From the NCBI RefSeq assembly GCF_030848575.1, contig NZ_JAVDDX010000002.1, positions 310,001 through 374,000 of the forward strand: 64,000 nt of DNA. Direction: 5' to 3'. Position numbers and translations under genes: made by a program. Source of the stretch: Haloarcula sp. H-GB4. GTDB taxonomy: Archaea; Halobacteriota; Halobacteria; Halobacteriales; Haloarculaceae. Positions 27,532 through 36,128 of the stretch are shown here, piece after piece; position 1 is the first letter of the stretch, and each line of letters begins with the position of its first letter. The notes beneath the pieces are model-generated. The model did not search any database and was not told the origin of the DNA. It was given only the letters and a program-made list of their open reading frames with translations.

Positions 27532-27654
27532 ATGGACGAGCAGCCCGGCGGTCGGCCATGTCCGCTCTGTGAGCGGGCAATGTACCACCGACACTGCAAG
27601 TACGTCTGTCCGGAGCACGGCGTCGTGTATGACTGCGCTGACACGTTCTACTGA
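27532..27654 (+). CDS. HVO_2523-like zinc-finger microprotein, 40 aa
   Basis: A 40-residue protein, MDEQPGGRPCPLCERAMYHR then HCKYVCPEHGVVYDCADTFY, with CPLC and CPEH knuckles plus further His/Cys residues for one zinc site. Small zinc-finger proteins of this design are common and functional in haloarchaea; I recall the HVO_2523 family. It lies 46 bp upstream of the histidine kinase gene and may be part of the same regulatory unit. Confidence 0.7.
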   Translation: MDEQPGGRPCPLCERAMYHRHCKYVCPEHGVVYDCADTFY

Positions 27655-27668
27655 CGAGACGCTCGCGG

Positions 27669-27701
27669 GTTTAATATCTTGGAACAACGAACAGAGTTGT
27701 A
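27669..27701 (+). promoter_or_regulatory. Core promoter of the histidine kinase gene
   Basis: TTTAATATC at 27670-27678 lies 27 bp upstream of the ATG at 27701, the spacing of a leaderless haloarchaeal transcript. This fixes the kinase start and rejects an earlier in-frame start overlapping the zinc-finger gene. Confidence 0.6.
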
Positions 27702-30280
27702 TGAGTGGTCACGGGGGAGAGATTTCGGTGCTACACGTCGACGACGACCCCGACCTTGGCGATCTCGTTGCGGTCCATCTGGAGCAAACGCACAGTAATC
27801 TCGCTGTCTGTACCGAGCGAAGTGCAGCCGATGGGTTAGAGCGATTGTCCGAGCACACGTTCGACTGTGTCGTTAGCGATCACGACATGCCGGGCATGGA
27901 CGGGCTCGAATTTCTGAAGGTCGTCCGCGAGGAGTACGAGGAACTCCCGTTTATTCTCTTTACTGGCAAGGGAAACGAGGAAATCGCGAGTGATGCCATC
28001 TCCGCTGGCGTCACCGAATATCTCCAGAAAGGAATGGGGACAGACCAGTACGCCGTGCTTGCCAACCGTATTGAGCGGGCTGTCGAGGAACGACGGGCCA
28101 AGACCGCGCTCGAAGAGTCCGAGCGGATGCTGTCGACGCTCATTTCGAATCTCCCGGGAATGGTGTATCGCGCCCGGAACGAGCCCGATTGGCCGATGGA
28201 GTTCGTCAGCGACGGTGCAGCGGAGCTAGTCGGCTACAGTTCGGAGACGCTCGAACGTGGCGACGTCTCCTGGGGCGCGCTGATTAAGGATTCCGAGACG
28301 GAGCGTCTCTGGGAAACAGTCCAGACCTGTATCGCCGCCGGCGAACCGTTTGAAGTCTCCTACCAGGTCGAGACGGCCGACGGTGAGACCCGCTGGATGT
28401 GGGAGCGCGGGCGTGTCGTCGACACCGACGACAATGGCGTCGAAATCCTCGAAGGGTTCATCACCGACGTGACTGCGCGCGAGGAGCGCGAACGGGAACT
28501 CGCGGAGCAACGGGCATTTACCGAGAAGCTCATCGACTCTGTCGACGATATGTTCTACGTGGTCGGCACCGACGGGAGCCTGGTCCGGTGGAACGACACC
28601 GTCCAGTCGGTGACCGGCTACACCAACGAGAAGTTAGCGTCGATGGGGATTGGCGACCTCATTGTGGATTCCGACCACGAGAAACTATGGAGGATATTCG
28701 AAGAGACGCTAGAAACAGGGTACGGAACCATCGAGGCAGGAGTCGAGACAGCTGAGGGCGAACGGCTCCAGTACGAGTTTAAGGGCACGCTCATCGAAGA
28801 CGAGCGCGGCGACCTGTTCGGGATTGCCGGCATCGGCCGGGACATCACCGAGCGGAAGCGCCGGGAGCGAGAACTCAGAGAGTACCGGACGCTGGTCGAA
28901 AACGTCGGGGACCCGATGTACGTCCTCGACAGGGACGGGACCATAGAGATGGTGAACGAGGCGATGGCCGTCCATCTGGGGTACGACCGCTCGGAAATCA
29001 TTGACTCGGAGCCAGCCCGGTTCATGCCCGAAGGAGACGTCGAGAGAGGAACAGCACTCATTCGTGACCTGATTGACGACGACAATCGGACGTGGGCGGC
29101 CTACGAGATGCGGACGATATCGGCTGACGGGACGGTCCGGATCAACGAGGACAGGATCGCACCGCTGTTCGACGAGGACGGGAACTTCGACGGGTCAGTC
29201 GGCGTGATGCGCGAGACGACAGAGCGAAAGCAACGCGAGCGGGAACTCGAACGCTACGAGACGATCATCGAGGCCGTCGGCGACCCGGTGTACACCCTCG
29301 ACGACGAGGGCGTCTTCACCTACGTGAACGAGGCGGTAGAGCGACTGACAGGGTTCGAACCGGATGCACTCATCGGTGAGCACATCTCCACGATTATGGC
29401 TGGCGAGGACATCTCCCGCGGCAGCGACCTCATCCGGACCATGCTGTCTGACCCGACCCGGCAGAACATGACTTTCGAAACGGATATCGTCGATCAGAAT
29501 GGGGATCACACCCCTATCGAGATCCATATCGCGTTGCTTCCAGCCGAAGACGAGGAGTTCAACGGGACAGCGGGCGTCATCCGCGACATCAGCGACCGGA
29601 AAGACAGGGAACGACAGCTTACAGAGTTCGCATCTGTCGTTAGCCACGACCTTCGAAACCCGCTGAACGTGGTCAAAGGGCGAATATCAGTTGCCCGGAC
29701 GTCAGGCGACGTCTCACATCTTGAGGCGGCTGAGTCCGCGGCTGACCGGATGGACGACCTCATCAACGACCTGTTGACCCTCGCAAGGCAGGGCGATACG
29801 GTCGGTGAGACGACAATGGTTGACCTCGCCGCCCTCGCAGGGCAGGCCTGGGCCGATGTCGAAACCGGCGAAGCCAGGCTTGAAAAACACGGGACAGCGA
29901 CGGTCGAAGCTGACGCGGCACGGCTCCGTGCGGTGTTCGAGAACCTGTTCCGGAACAGTGTGGAACATGGGTCCGCAAGCGACCAGAAGCAGCCCGACGA
30001 CGCGGAGGAGCGCGAGTGTTGCACGAACACCTCAGCCCCGATTACTGTCTCCGTCGGGACAACGGATACCGGATTTTATGTGGCCGACGACGGCGCTGGT
30101 ATTCCGCTGGAAGAGCGAGATAACGTGTTCGAACGGGGCTACACCACAAGCGATACGGGAACCGGGTTCGGGCTGGCAATCGTCACGGAGGTCGCACAGG
30201 CCCACGACTGGTCGGTATCGCTGACAGAAAGCGATGGCGGCGGCGCGCGATTCGAGTTCACGACGAGTTCGGAGCGCTGA
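27701..30280 (+). CDS. Hybrid sensor: receiver, four PAS domains, histidine kinase
   Basis: An 859-residue soluble protein. N-terminal receiver (residues 8-125; acidic VDDD, phospho-acceptor D60 in VSDHDMPGMDG, K in FTGKG). Four PAS domains lie at about 135-265, 268-390, 393-510 and 515-635, each followed by short ERxRRERE-type linkers. HisKA has H649 in VVSHDLRNPLN; HATPase has N748/N752, DDGAGIP and TGTGFGLAI, all intact. No membrane segment, so it senses a cytoplasmic signal. The cognate regulator is unknown; the HalX regulator at 34246 is 4 kb away. Confidence 0.9.
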   Translation: MSGHGGEISVLHVDDDPDLGDLVAVHLEQTHSNLAVCTERSAADGLERLSEHTFDCVVSDHDMPGMDGLEFLKVVREEYEELPFILFTGKGNEEIASDAISAGVTEYLQKGMGTDQYAVLANRIERAVEERRAKTALEESERMLSTLISNLPGMVYRARNEPDWPMEFVSDGAAELVGYSSETLERGDVSWGALIKDSETERLWETVQTCIAAGEPFEVSYQVETADGETRWMWERGRVVDTDDNGVEILEGFITDVTAREERERELAEQRAFTEKLIDSVDDMFYVVGTDGSLVRWNDTVQSVTGYTNEKLASMGIGDLIVDSDHEKLWRIFEETLETGYGTIEAGVETAEGERLQYEFKGTLIEDERGDLFGIAGIGRDITERKRRERELREYRTLVENVGDPMYVLDRDGTIEMVNEAMAVHLGYDRSEIIDSEPARFMPEGDVERGTALIRDLIDDDNRTWAAYEMRTISADGTVRINEDRIAPLFDEDGNFDGSVGVMRETTERKQRERELERYETIIEAVGDPVYTLDDEGVFTYVNEAVERLTGFEPDALIGEHISTIMAGEDISRGSDLIRTMLSDPTRQNMTFETDIVDQNGDHTPIEIHIALLPAEDEEFNGTAGVIRDISDRKDRERQLTEFASVVSHDLRNPLNVVKGRISVARTSGDVSHLEAAESAADRMDDLINDLLTLARQGDTVGETTMVDLAALAGQAWADVETGEARLEKHGTATVEADAARLRAVFENLFRNSVEHGSASDQKQPDDAEERECCTNTSAPITVSVGTTDTGFYVADDGAGIPLEERDNVFERGYTTSDTGTGFGLAIVTEVAQAHDWSVSLTESDGGGARFEFTTSSER

Positions 30281-30917
30281 CGTGGCGGTAGGCCGGCCCC
30301 GCAAGCACCAGCACAGCCAGCGCCGCGGAAAGCAACAGGACATGCGGGAGTGCGTCGACGGTGAGACCAGTGAGCGTCAGCGACCGCAGTGACGCGCCTG
30401 CGGTGACCTCGACGGCAACCCACGGAATCTCACCGAGAAACGTCCCGACAGCGAATGAACGCGGCGAGACGCGGGCGAACCCGGCCCCATAGGAGACTGG
30501 GTCCGCGGGCACCGGTGAGAGCCGCGCTGCGAGAACGCCTCTCGTCTCGCCGGTCACCTCGATGATCCGCCGGCCGGAGTCCCCCAGCCAGCCGAACATT
30601 CCGCCTTGCTCACCGGCCCGGAGTGCGAATCGGTAGGGGATGAGGCAGGTGACGAGTGCGCCCATCAGCGCGACCGGGAAGCCATATTTGACCCCGAGGA
30701 CGAACCCGACGAACGCAGATAACGGCATCGTCGGCCACGCGAAGAACGGGCGGACCAGATACAGGCCGACGATGACACCCGCGAGGTAGACGGGATGGTC
30801 GGCGAGGTGCATCAGCTGGGCCACCACCCGCTCGGGTGTAAGCAGCGTCGTCGCGATGGCGACGACTGCGACTAGCCCGACAGTCCCGACCAGCTGTCGC
30901 TTCGCGAGGCGGTCCAT
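30258..30917 (-). CDS. TVP38/TMEM64 (DedA-like) membrane protein
   Basis: A 219-residue protein with about six hydrophobic segments and the SNARE-associated/VTT-type core (ARLSPVPADPVSYGAGFARV, FAVGTFLGEIPWVAVEVTAG). Family members are linked to lipid or small-molecule transport across membranes. Its 3' end overlaps the kinase gene's 3' end by 23 bp in convergent orientation. Confidence 0.82.
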   Translation of the reverse strand: MDRLAKRQLVGTVGLVAVVAIATTLLTPERVVAQLMHLADHPVYLAGVIVGLYLVRPFFAWPTMPLSAFVGFVLGVKYGFPVALMGALVTCLIPYRFALRAGEQGGMFGWLGDSGRRIIEVTGETRGVLAARLSPVPADPVSYGAGFARVSPRSFAVGTFLGEIPWVAVEVTAGASLRSLTLTGLTVDALPHVLLLSAALAVLVLAGPAYRHVSAPNSS

Positions 30918-30992
30918 CTACCCAATTGGGCGGTAGCAATCGACAAACGCTTTGTGGTATCTTTTACGTTGCTCGGGGTTGAATCGGCGATT

Positions 30993-31358
30993 GTGTCCGA
31001 GACGCGAGACCCGGTCGAACTCGGTGTCGAACTACTCGCCCATCTGGAACACGGGGAACTGTCCGTCGCCGACGCCCTCGACCGTATCGAGACGGTGACG
31101 ACCAACCCGCAGGTCCAGCGAGAGATACTCGACACTGCAGTGATGCGGGGGCTCATCGAACGCGAGAACGGCGTCATCCGCCCGCGGTCACAGGGATCGT
31201 ACGTAAACTTCGACAGCGATGTCGTCGTCCGTGACGGGGATTTCTCATGCCAGCGCTGTGGTGCAGCTATTAGTACGGGCCACTTCGTCCAGTTTGACGA
31301 CGGCGAACTGGGCCCGTTCGGGTCAACGTGTATTCGGAAAGTGTTAGGACGGGAGTAA
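30993..31358 (+). CDS. DUF5830-like protein with zinc-ribbon end
   Basis: A 121-residue protein. The N-terminal half is helical (VELGVELLAHLEHGELSVAD), then a probable winged helix, and the C-terminal half has CQRCG...CIRK with an intervening beta-rich FDDGELGPFGS. The GTG at 30993 is chosen because ATCTTTTA at 30959-30966 is a TATA box at leaderless spacing; an ATG-like start 13 codons upstream overlaps that box. I recall this as DUF5830; function unknown. Confidence 0.7.
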   Translation: MSETRDPVELGVELLAHLEHGELSVADALDRIETVTTNPQVQREILDTAVMRGLIERENGVIRPRSQGSYVNFDSDVVVRDGDFSCQRCGAAISTGHFVQFDDGELGPFGSTCIRKVLGRE

Positions 31359-31418
31359 CGAGGGGCGCGACCGAAGGGAGTGGCCCTCGGTGGACAAGCG
31401 GCGACCGAAGCGAGCCGC
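31359..31418 (+). repeat. Two adjacent hairpins with conserved loop
   Basis: Immediately after the stop codon. Hairpin 1: CGAGGG (31359-31364) with CCCTCG (31384-31389), loop containing GACCGAAGGGAG. Hairpin 2: GCGGC (31398-31402) with GCCGC (31414-31418), loop GACCGAAGCGA. Stems differ, loops agree. A third copy of this design is at 61276-61299. Possible 3'-end or terminator structure. Confidence 0.6.
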
Positions 31419-31530
31419 GAGTGGCGAAAGCGTGGTTGCTGTCACAGCGCCAGTCTCAGCGTGTAATCGAAGACAACGACCAGAAAATAGTGAGCTGTCC
31501 GAAACAGGCACCAAGGCGAAACGCGGCGGC

Positions 31531-32541
31531 TTAGCGACCCTGCCGGAGTTCCTTGATGAGCTGTTTGATTGTGCGCTCTTGCTTCTGGAGCTGTTCGTTC
31601 TGTGCTTCGACAGCGTCGGTCAGTTCGGCGACCTGTGCTTCGAGTTCAGCGATATCGGAGTCTGTGGCGGTGTCCGACTTGACCGATCCAGTGTCTCTAC
31701 CGGCCGTGTCTCTGGATCGTGTTTCCGTCGTGGCTTCGGTGGTGGCGCCCTGCTCATTGGTCGGTGCGGTCGCGGCCTGTGTACTGGCGCTCGTGGATTC
31801 AGCCTCGGCATCGTCACCGCCCTCCTCATCGTTGCTCACAAGCGGGTCGATGCCGGATTCGAGGCCGAGCCCGTTGCCGGCTTCGTCAGCACCCTTGTCG
31901 GGGTCGCCCCCAACCGTGGCGTTGAGATCTGCAAGCGAATCGACCTCGTGGTACGCAAAGAGGGCTTCTTCGAGCGTTTTCCGGACCATCGGTGCTTCCT
32001 CGGACGGCGCTTTGATGCGCTCTGGTCGCTCGTTAAATGAGAGGACGACGGCCGTAGCGACGCTGCCCTCCTCGAACTCTAGGCCGGTCACGTCGTCGAA
32101 GGAGAACGCCTCGTAGTCGGCGTCCCAGGTGACGTTGCCGATGTGCTTGAGCAGCTGGCGATCGGTAATCACCAGCGTGAGTTCGCTGAACCGGAATACG
32201 CCGGCGAGACTCTCATCGGGGGCAATGCCGCCCGCGACAGTGAGTTTCCCTTCAAGCAGTCGTTCGAGGACGGCATCAGCGCGGCTCCCGGGGACAGACA
32301 GTTCGAGCTTCTCACTGGTGTAGATGAGTGAGAATTTAGTTTTGCGCCGGCCTTCCGAAACCGTGAGCCGTTCGAAGTCATGTGGATAGCTGGCGACCTT
32401 CTCGTCGCTGAGAAGGCCCTCACCACGGTAGACGAGCGTCCGGGTTGGTGTAAAACAGGCCGCGTCTTCATCGCCGAGGTTGACACCGCCCCGGATCTCC
32501 TCGTCCCCGAGTTCCTGCTGGACGAGGTCTGGTATCTCCAT
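31531..32541 (-). CDS. DUF7115-like haloarchaeal protein with coiled-coil C-terminus
   Basis: A 336-residue protein. Residues about 20-205 are beta-rich and seem to hold two PH-like units (ACFTPTRTLVYRGEGLLSDE; LVITDRQLLKHIGNVTWDAD), then a low-complexity acidic/Thr/Ala linker (about 210-290), then a predicted coiled coil (IAELEAQVAELTDAVEAQNE to the end). TATA GATTTAAGCC at 32565-32574 gives leaderless spacing to the ATG. The family label is from memory. A role in membrane or filament association is only a guess. Confidence 0.75.
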   Translation of the reverse strand: MEIPDLVQQELGDEEIRGGVNLGDEDAACFTPTRTLVYRGEGLLSDEKVASYPHDFERLTVSEGRRKTKFSLIYTSEKLELSVPGSRADAVLERLLEGKLTVAGGIAPDESLAGVFRFSELTLVITDRQLLKHIGNVTWDADYEAFSFDDVTGLEFEEGSVATAVVLSFNERPERIKAPSEEAPMVRKTLEEALFAYHEVDSLADLNATVGGDPDKGADEAGNGLGLESGIDPLVSNDEEGGDDAEAESTSASTQAATAPTNEQGATTEATTETRSRDTAGRDTGSVKSDTATDSDIAELEAQVAELTDAVEAQNEQLQKQERTIKQLIKELRQGR

Positions 32542-32686
32542 ACTGCCTGCATACCTGCGTGGTGGCTTAAATCCGCGGGTCGAGTATCAGCGCCGATGAG
32601 GCGCCCACAGCGTGAGACTGCTCCACAGTCTCGACGGAGATGAGAACCTTCAAGACGGCTAACGGCCAACGCCTGAATGCACCCGC

Positions 32687-32831
32687 GCCCGGGTGGCTTA
32701 GCTGGACATAGCGCCGCACTCATAGGGTCTTTCGACTCATGCGGCAGTGCACCCGTCATGACCCCGGGGCGCTCGTCACGCCCCAGACCTGGGCCATGCG
32801 GAGATCGAGGGTTCGGAGCCCTCCCCGGGCA
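32687..32831 (+). tRNA. Elongator tRNA-Met (CAT) with intron
   Basis: Acceptor GCCCGGG/CCCGGGC; D arm with AGCTGGACAT loop; anticodon stem CCGCA (32714-32718) pairs with TGCGG (32797-32801); anticodon CAT at 32721-32723; T arm GAGGG-TTCGGAG-CCCTC; discriminator A at 32831. A 71-nt intron occupies about 32725-32795, between positions 37 and 38, the canonical archaeal site. The anticodon stem lacks the GGG/CCC of the initiator, so this is the elongator. Confidence 0.93.
32725..32795 (+). other. Archaeal tRNA intron
   Basis: The 71-nt intron can pair with the exon ends to form the bulge-helix-bulge cut by the archaeal splicing endonuclease. Boundaries come from reconstructing a 7-nt anticodon loop and may shift by one base. 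Confidence 0.8.
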
Positions 32832-32917
32832 TTTTACTAAAATTTGCCATACCCAGAGTGGTGACACACATCCTCAGGGAGACGGTGACGTCCGATGGCG
32901 GTGAGTAGCGCCTTCTG

Positions 32918-33973
32918 TTACAGGTTATCTGTCGAGACCAGTACCTCGTGACTGGAGACAGCGCCATTCCGGCCGCGGGTCCGAGGTTCCCCCTCAAACC
33001 GGACCGTTGCGCCGGCATCAATGTCCGTTTCGTTCGTCCAGTAGTGGCCGATGACTTCGTCGGCATCGTTGTATACCTTCCCAACGAACACAAGATAGTC
33101 AATCGGCGACTCACGGGTATTTTTCGCCGTAGCTCTGACAACGACATCCTGCTCGCTGGCGCGGTATTCCGAATTTGAGACGGTGACGCCGTTAGGACCG
33201 TACACCGCTGGCGATGCCGGACCCGGCGACACCTCGAAGCTCGCAATCTCGTCGGGATTCTCAACATCGATGCCGGGATCGGCACGCGCCAGCCACGCCT
33301 CGCCGGGGCGCAACCCGCGCGTGTATGTCCTTGTTGAAGCGAGGTATTCGTCGTTCCCGTCAAACCAGTCCACCGTCAGGCTGGCCATCCCCGTGATGGC
33401 GTCGCCGGTGTTAGTCGCTGCCACTTCGGCCATCGGCGTAGTCTCATACCCTAAACCCACCTCAACGAGTCCCGTGCGACCAACCTCAAGTCCGGCTTGC
33501 GGTGCAACGACTCGATAAGTGTGGCCAGCGTCCGTGCCAGTGATCCGATACTGAACCTCCATGGCCTCGGTGGGCGTGATTTCGTCGCTCGTGAGGGTTT
33601 CAGCCTCACCGGGATCGATGGGGCCAATCTCGATCTCGGTTTCGTCCCACCCCGACGCTTGCGAGGTGGTATACTGGAGCGTTCCCTGATAGGTGCCCGT
33701 CACCTCGCCAGTGTTACGAACAGTGATCTCCAACTGGTGTGTCTCGCCGACCGATACTGTGTCCGGTCCCTCGAAGGATTCGACTACGAACAGCGCCGAA
33801 GCCTCTGTCTGAGTCTCCTGCGATGTAGAGCCGTTGGTTGCCGGCGGCGTGTCCGACTCGGTTGCCGTATCACGCTCTGGTGTTGTCGCGCCGCCGCCCT
33901 CGTCGTCACCAGACCCAGCACACCCCGCGAGTAATCCTGCCCCAGCCAGTGTCAGGTATGTTCTCCGGCGCAT
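32918..33973 (-). CDS. Tat-exported lipoprotein with Ig/CARDB-like domains
   Basis: A 351-residue secreted protein. The signal MRRRTYLTLAGAGLLAGCAG has twin arginines and a lipobox with lipidated C18; a Thr/Ser/acidic linker follows. Residues about 60-160 look like a CARDB/NEW3-type domain (DTVSVGETHQLEITVRNTGE), and two further beta-sandwich units follow, the last including VVVRATAKNTRESPIDYLVF. Anchored outside the cell membrane. TATA CTTATATGTC at 33991-34000 gives a leaderless transcript. Ligand unknown. Confidence 0.8.
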   Translation of the reverse strand: MRRRTYLTLAGAGLLAGCAGSGDDEGGGATTPERDTATESDTPPATNGSTSQETQTEASALFVVESFEGPDTVSVGETHQLEITVRNTGEVTGTYQGTLQYTTSQASGWDETEIEIGPIDPGEAETLTSDEITPTEAMEVQYRITGTDAGHTYRVVAPQAGLEVGRTGLVEVGLGYETTPMAEVAATNTGDAITGMASLTVDWFDGNDEYLASTRTYTRGLRPGEAWLARADPGIDVENPDEIASFEVSPGPASPAVYGPNGVTVSNSEYRASEQDVVVRATAKNTRESPIDYLVFVGKVYNDADEVIGHYWTNETDIDAGATVRFEGEPRTRGRNGAVSSHEVLVSTDNL

Positions 33974-34245
33974 GATAACTCAGTTTAACAGACATATAAG
34001 TAAAATTTGGCCCGAGTGATAAGATGGGTTGTGGTACTGTGGGACCGGACATTTTCCAAATCGCATCGACTAGCAGCCACCGGAGTCTTTGTCCCGGGTC
34101 TGGACAGACAGTACCAGACCACCCGAGCAGTGGTCTGTCGAGCGAGCAGACTGTTTCGTCGGCGAGCGGCTCTCAAACGCCGGCACGCTTGCTCCGACTG
34201 CTCGGCGTATGTGCCGTCGCTTCGTGAGAAAAGAATCGCCAGCGA

Positions 34246-34860
34246 TTAGCCCGACGAGAGGCCGCTGCCGGGGAACTGCTGAAAAACAGATTCAAAATCG
34301 TCAATCTCTGCGGCCGTGGCATCGACCTTTGCACGGAGTTCTTCGGCCCGTTCATTGACAGTCTGGTATTCGTCGCTCGCTTCTAGTTGCGGCGTGTTCT
34401 TTTGCGTTTCCAGCGTCGCCTTCTTCGAAGCCACGGCGAAGTACTCCTGGACCTGATCGTCGTATGTGGTCCGGACGAGCATCTCCGAGACAGTGTCGAG
34501 GAGGTCCTCGCGGCTGACCGGTTTGGTCAGGTACTCGTCGAAGGGCATCTCGACGATGTCAAAGTCTGGGTCAACGGCCGTCACCATCACCACTGCAGGG
34601 TCGATACCCCGCTCTGCGATGGTATCGAGGACCTTGTCACCACTCATGTCGGGCATCTGCCGGTCCAGAAAGACGACGTCGACGGACGCGTCGACTAACT
34701 GGAGTGCTTCCGTACCACTGTGTGCGGTCCGAACATCGTGTGCGGTCAGCAGCCACGTCGAATACAGGTCCGCGATATCTTGCTCGTCGTCAACGACGAG
34801 CACCGTTGCCTCCTCGGTCTCACCACGCTTTTGCACTTGTTGTCCCTCCTGTCGGCTCAC
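34246..34860 (-). CDS. HalX-domain response regulator
   Basis: A 204-residue protein. Receiver domain at residues 18-130: acidic D24/D25, phospho-acceptor D66 in VVFLDRQMPDMSG, T94, and K113 in LTKPVSRED. Residues about 140-204 form a HalX domain, a helical output module of haloarchaea with unknown mechanism (QEYFAVASKKATLETQKNTP). No DNA-binding domain. It stands alone, so the partner kinase is unknown. Confidence 0.88.
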   Translation of the reverse strand: MSRQEGQQVQKRGETEEATVLVVDDEQDIADLYSTWLLTAHDVRTAHSGTEALQLVDASVDVVFLDRQMPDMSGDKVLDTIAERGIDPAVVMVTAVDPDFDIVEMPFDEYLTKPVSREDLLDTVSEMLVRTTYDDQVQEYFAVASKKATLETQKNTPQLEASDEYQTVNERAEELRAKVDATAAEIDDFESVFQQFPGSGLSSG

Positions 34861-34954
34861 GCACTGCTCTCACGGTGACTTTCCTGAACAGCAAGATAAA
34901 GGTACCCAGCGGATTATCGATTCTGAGAATATTATGGTTAATTTACTGACCATT

Positions 34955-34978
34955 ATTGTGTAGCTGTGCTATCACAAT
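34955..34978. promoter_or_regulatory. Inverted repeat between divergent genes
   Basis: ATTGTG (34955-34960) and CACAAT (34973-34978) are perfect 6-bp arms 12 bp apart in the AT-rich space between the HalX regulator and the FMN-binding gene. Shape and place fit a dimeric repressor operator; no further support. Confidence 0.35.
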
Positions 34979-35030
34979 GTAGTGACTCATCCCAGAGATG
35001 TTAACATAGCGGCGACCATACGCTGTGTGT

Positions 35031-35468
35031 ATGGTGACCGTCTCCGGACCGTGGACGAGTGAGGAGATGGAACAGTTTCTCAGCGCCGAGACTGTGCCAC
35101 TCCGTCTCGGGTGTCGAACTCCAGCAGACAAGCCCTGGATGCTCTCGCTCTGGTATCGGTTCGTTGACGGTGTCTTTGAGTGTGCAACCGGGGCGGACGC
35201 GGCGGTTGTCGACTACCTCGACCATGACGCCAATGTCTCGTTCGAAATATCGACGAACGAGCCGCCGTACTGCGGCGTCAGAGGCAATGGAACAGCGACG
35301 ATGACAGCAGACGAGGAGAAGACGGTTCTTACTGAGTTGTTGCACCGCTATCTCGGCGGAACCGACTCACCACTGGCCGAACAACTGCTTGCACCCGACC
35401 GCCGCGAGATACGGATCACGATTACGCCCGACCGACTCCACACCTGGGACTACAGCAATCGGATGTAA
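35031..35468 (+). CDS. Pyridoxamine 5'-phosphate oxidase-related flavin-binding protein
   Basis: A 145-residue split-barrel protein. Conserved parts are VPLRLGCRTPADKPWMLSLW, CATGADAAVVDYLDHDANVS and the C-terminal REIRITITPDRLHTWDYSNR. Relatives bind FMN or F420 and act as small oxidoreductases or sensors. The ATG at 35031 is chosen over one two codons upstream. The next gene follows after 12 bp. Confidence 0.8.
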   Translation: MVTVSGPWTSEEMEQFLSAETVPLRLGCRTPADKPWMLSLWYRFVDGVFECATGADAAVVDYLDHDANVSFEISTNEPPYCGVRGNGTATMTADEEKTVLTELLHRYLGGTDSPLAEQLLAPDRREIRITITPDRLHTWDYSNRM

Positions 35469-35480
35469 CAGCCTGAACCA

Positions 35481-35912
35481 ATGGAACATACAGACTCAAC
35501 CATGGACAGCGACCCGACAGACATCAAATCAATCGCGGTAAGCGCCACTGACCTCGTTGCAGCCATTGAAGCGACTTCGGACGGATCAAAGACCGTGTTA
35601 CGCGTCACACCGCCTCTCAGCGGCCGGATGCGGGCGCGTCTCCACGTTGTCCAGCCAGATGACGACGAGGACACGATTCACATCGAGCCCGACTCGCTAC
35701 TGACTCAGGATGCACCGTCGTATCCGGCGCCCGATGATACCGCCGACGAGCTTCGGGACGCGGACGACGAGACATACTCGGTGGAGCGTCATCGGACCTA
35801 TCACGAGCAACGACTCGCCGAGTGGCGGGAGTCGGTGCCGGACCACGTCGTCGATAGCACGACACTAATCGACACGGAACACGACATAACCGTGTCACTA
35901 CTCGGACCGTGA
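35481..35912 (+). CDS. Conserved haloarchaeal hypothetical protein, 143 aa
   Basis: A 143-residue very acidic protein: a beta-rich first half (DIKSIAVSATDLVAAIEATS, SKTVLRVTPPLSGRMRARLH) and a helical, charged second half (YSVERHRTYHEQRLAEWRES). A second ATG at 35502 (MDSDPTDIK) is an equally plausible start. It is 12 bp downstream of the flavin-binding gene, probably one operon. Function unknown. Confidence 0.7.
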   Translation: MEHTDSTMDSDPTDIKSIAVSATDLVAAIEATSDGSKTVLRVTPPLSGRMRARLHVVQPDDDEDTIHIEPDSLLTQDAPSYPAPDDTADELRDADDETYSVERHRTYHEQRLAEWRESVPDHVVDSTTLIDTEHDITVSLLGP

Positions 35913-35935
35913 TCGGTCGTGCACGTCCACCAGAG

Positions 35936-35960
35936 GTGTCACAGATACCAGAAGTGACAC
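35936..35960 (+). repeat. Perfect inverted repeat after hypothetical gene
   Basis: GTGTCAC (35936-35942) and GTGACAC (35954-35960), 7-bp perfect arms with an 11-nt loop, 24 bp after the stop codon. It may be a 3'-end hairpin or an operator; a T tract does not follow directly. Confidence 0.4.
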
Positions 35961-36072
35961 AATGTATCACACTAGATCTGCACCGCCGATAAAACGTCTA
36001 AGTACCACACAGATTGTGGTAAAATGAACGATTAGGGAATCGCTGTACGTGAAACGAAGCGAAACGGCCGGA

Positions 36073-36093
36073 AACCTCTAGAGGTTATAAGCT
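36073..36093 (+). promoter_or_regulatory. Palindrome overlapping TATA box of small membrane protein gene
   Basis: AACCTCTAGAGGTT at 36073-36086 is a perfect 14-bp palindrome that runs into TTATAAGC (36085-36092), the likely TATA box, with the ATG at 36129. A protein bound here would block TFB/TBP, so repression is the natural reading. Confidence 0.5.
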
Positions 36094-36128
36094 ATCTCCA
36101 ATAGAAGCCGTGGATAGGTTCCCTCCAT

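Noticed and set aside
34007..34249. 80-codon plus-strand frame between lipoprotein and HalX genes
   Set aside because: Arg-rich, unlike haloarchaeal acidic proteins, and no promoter; region 33974-34245 otherwise holds only the lipoprotein TATA.
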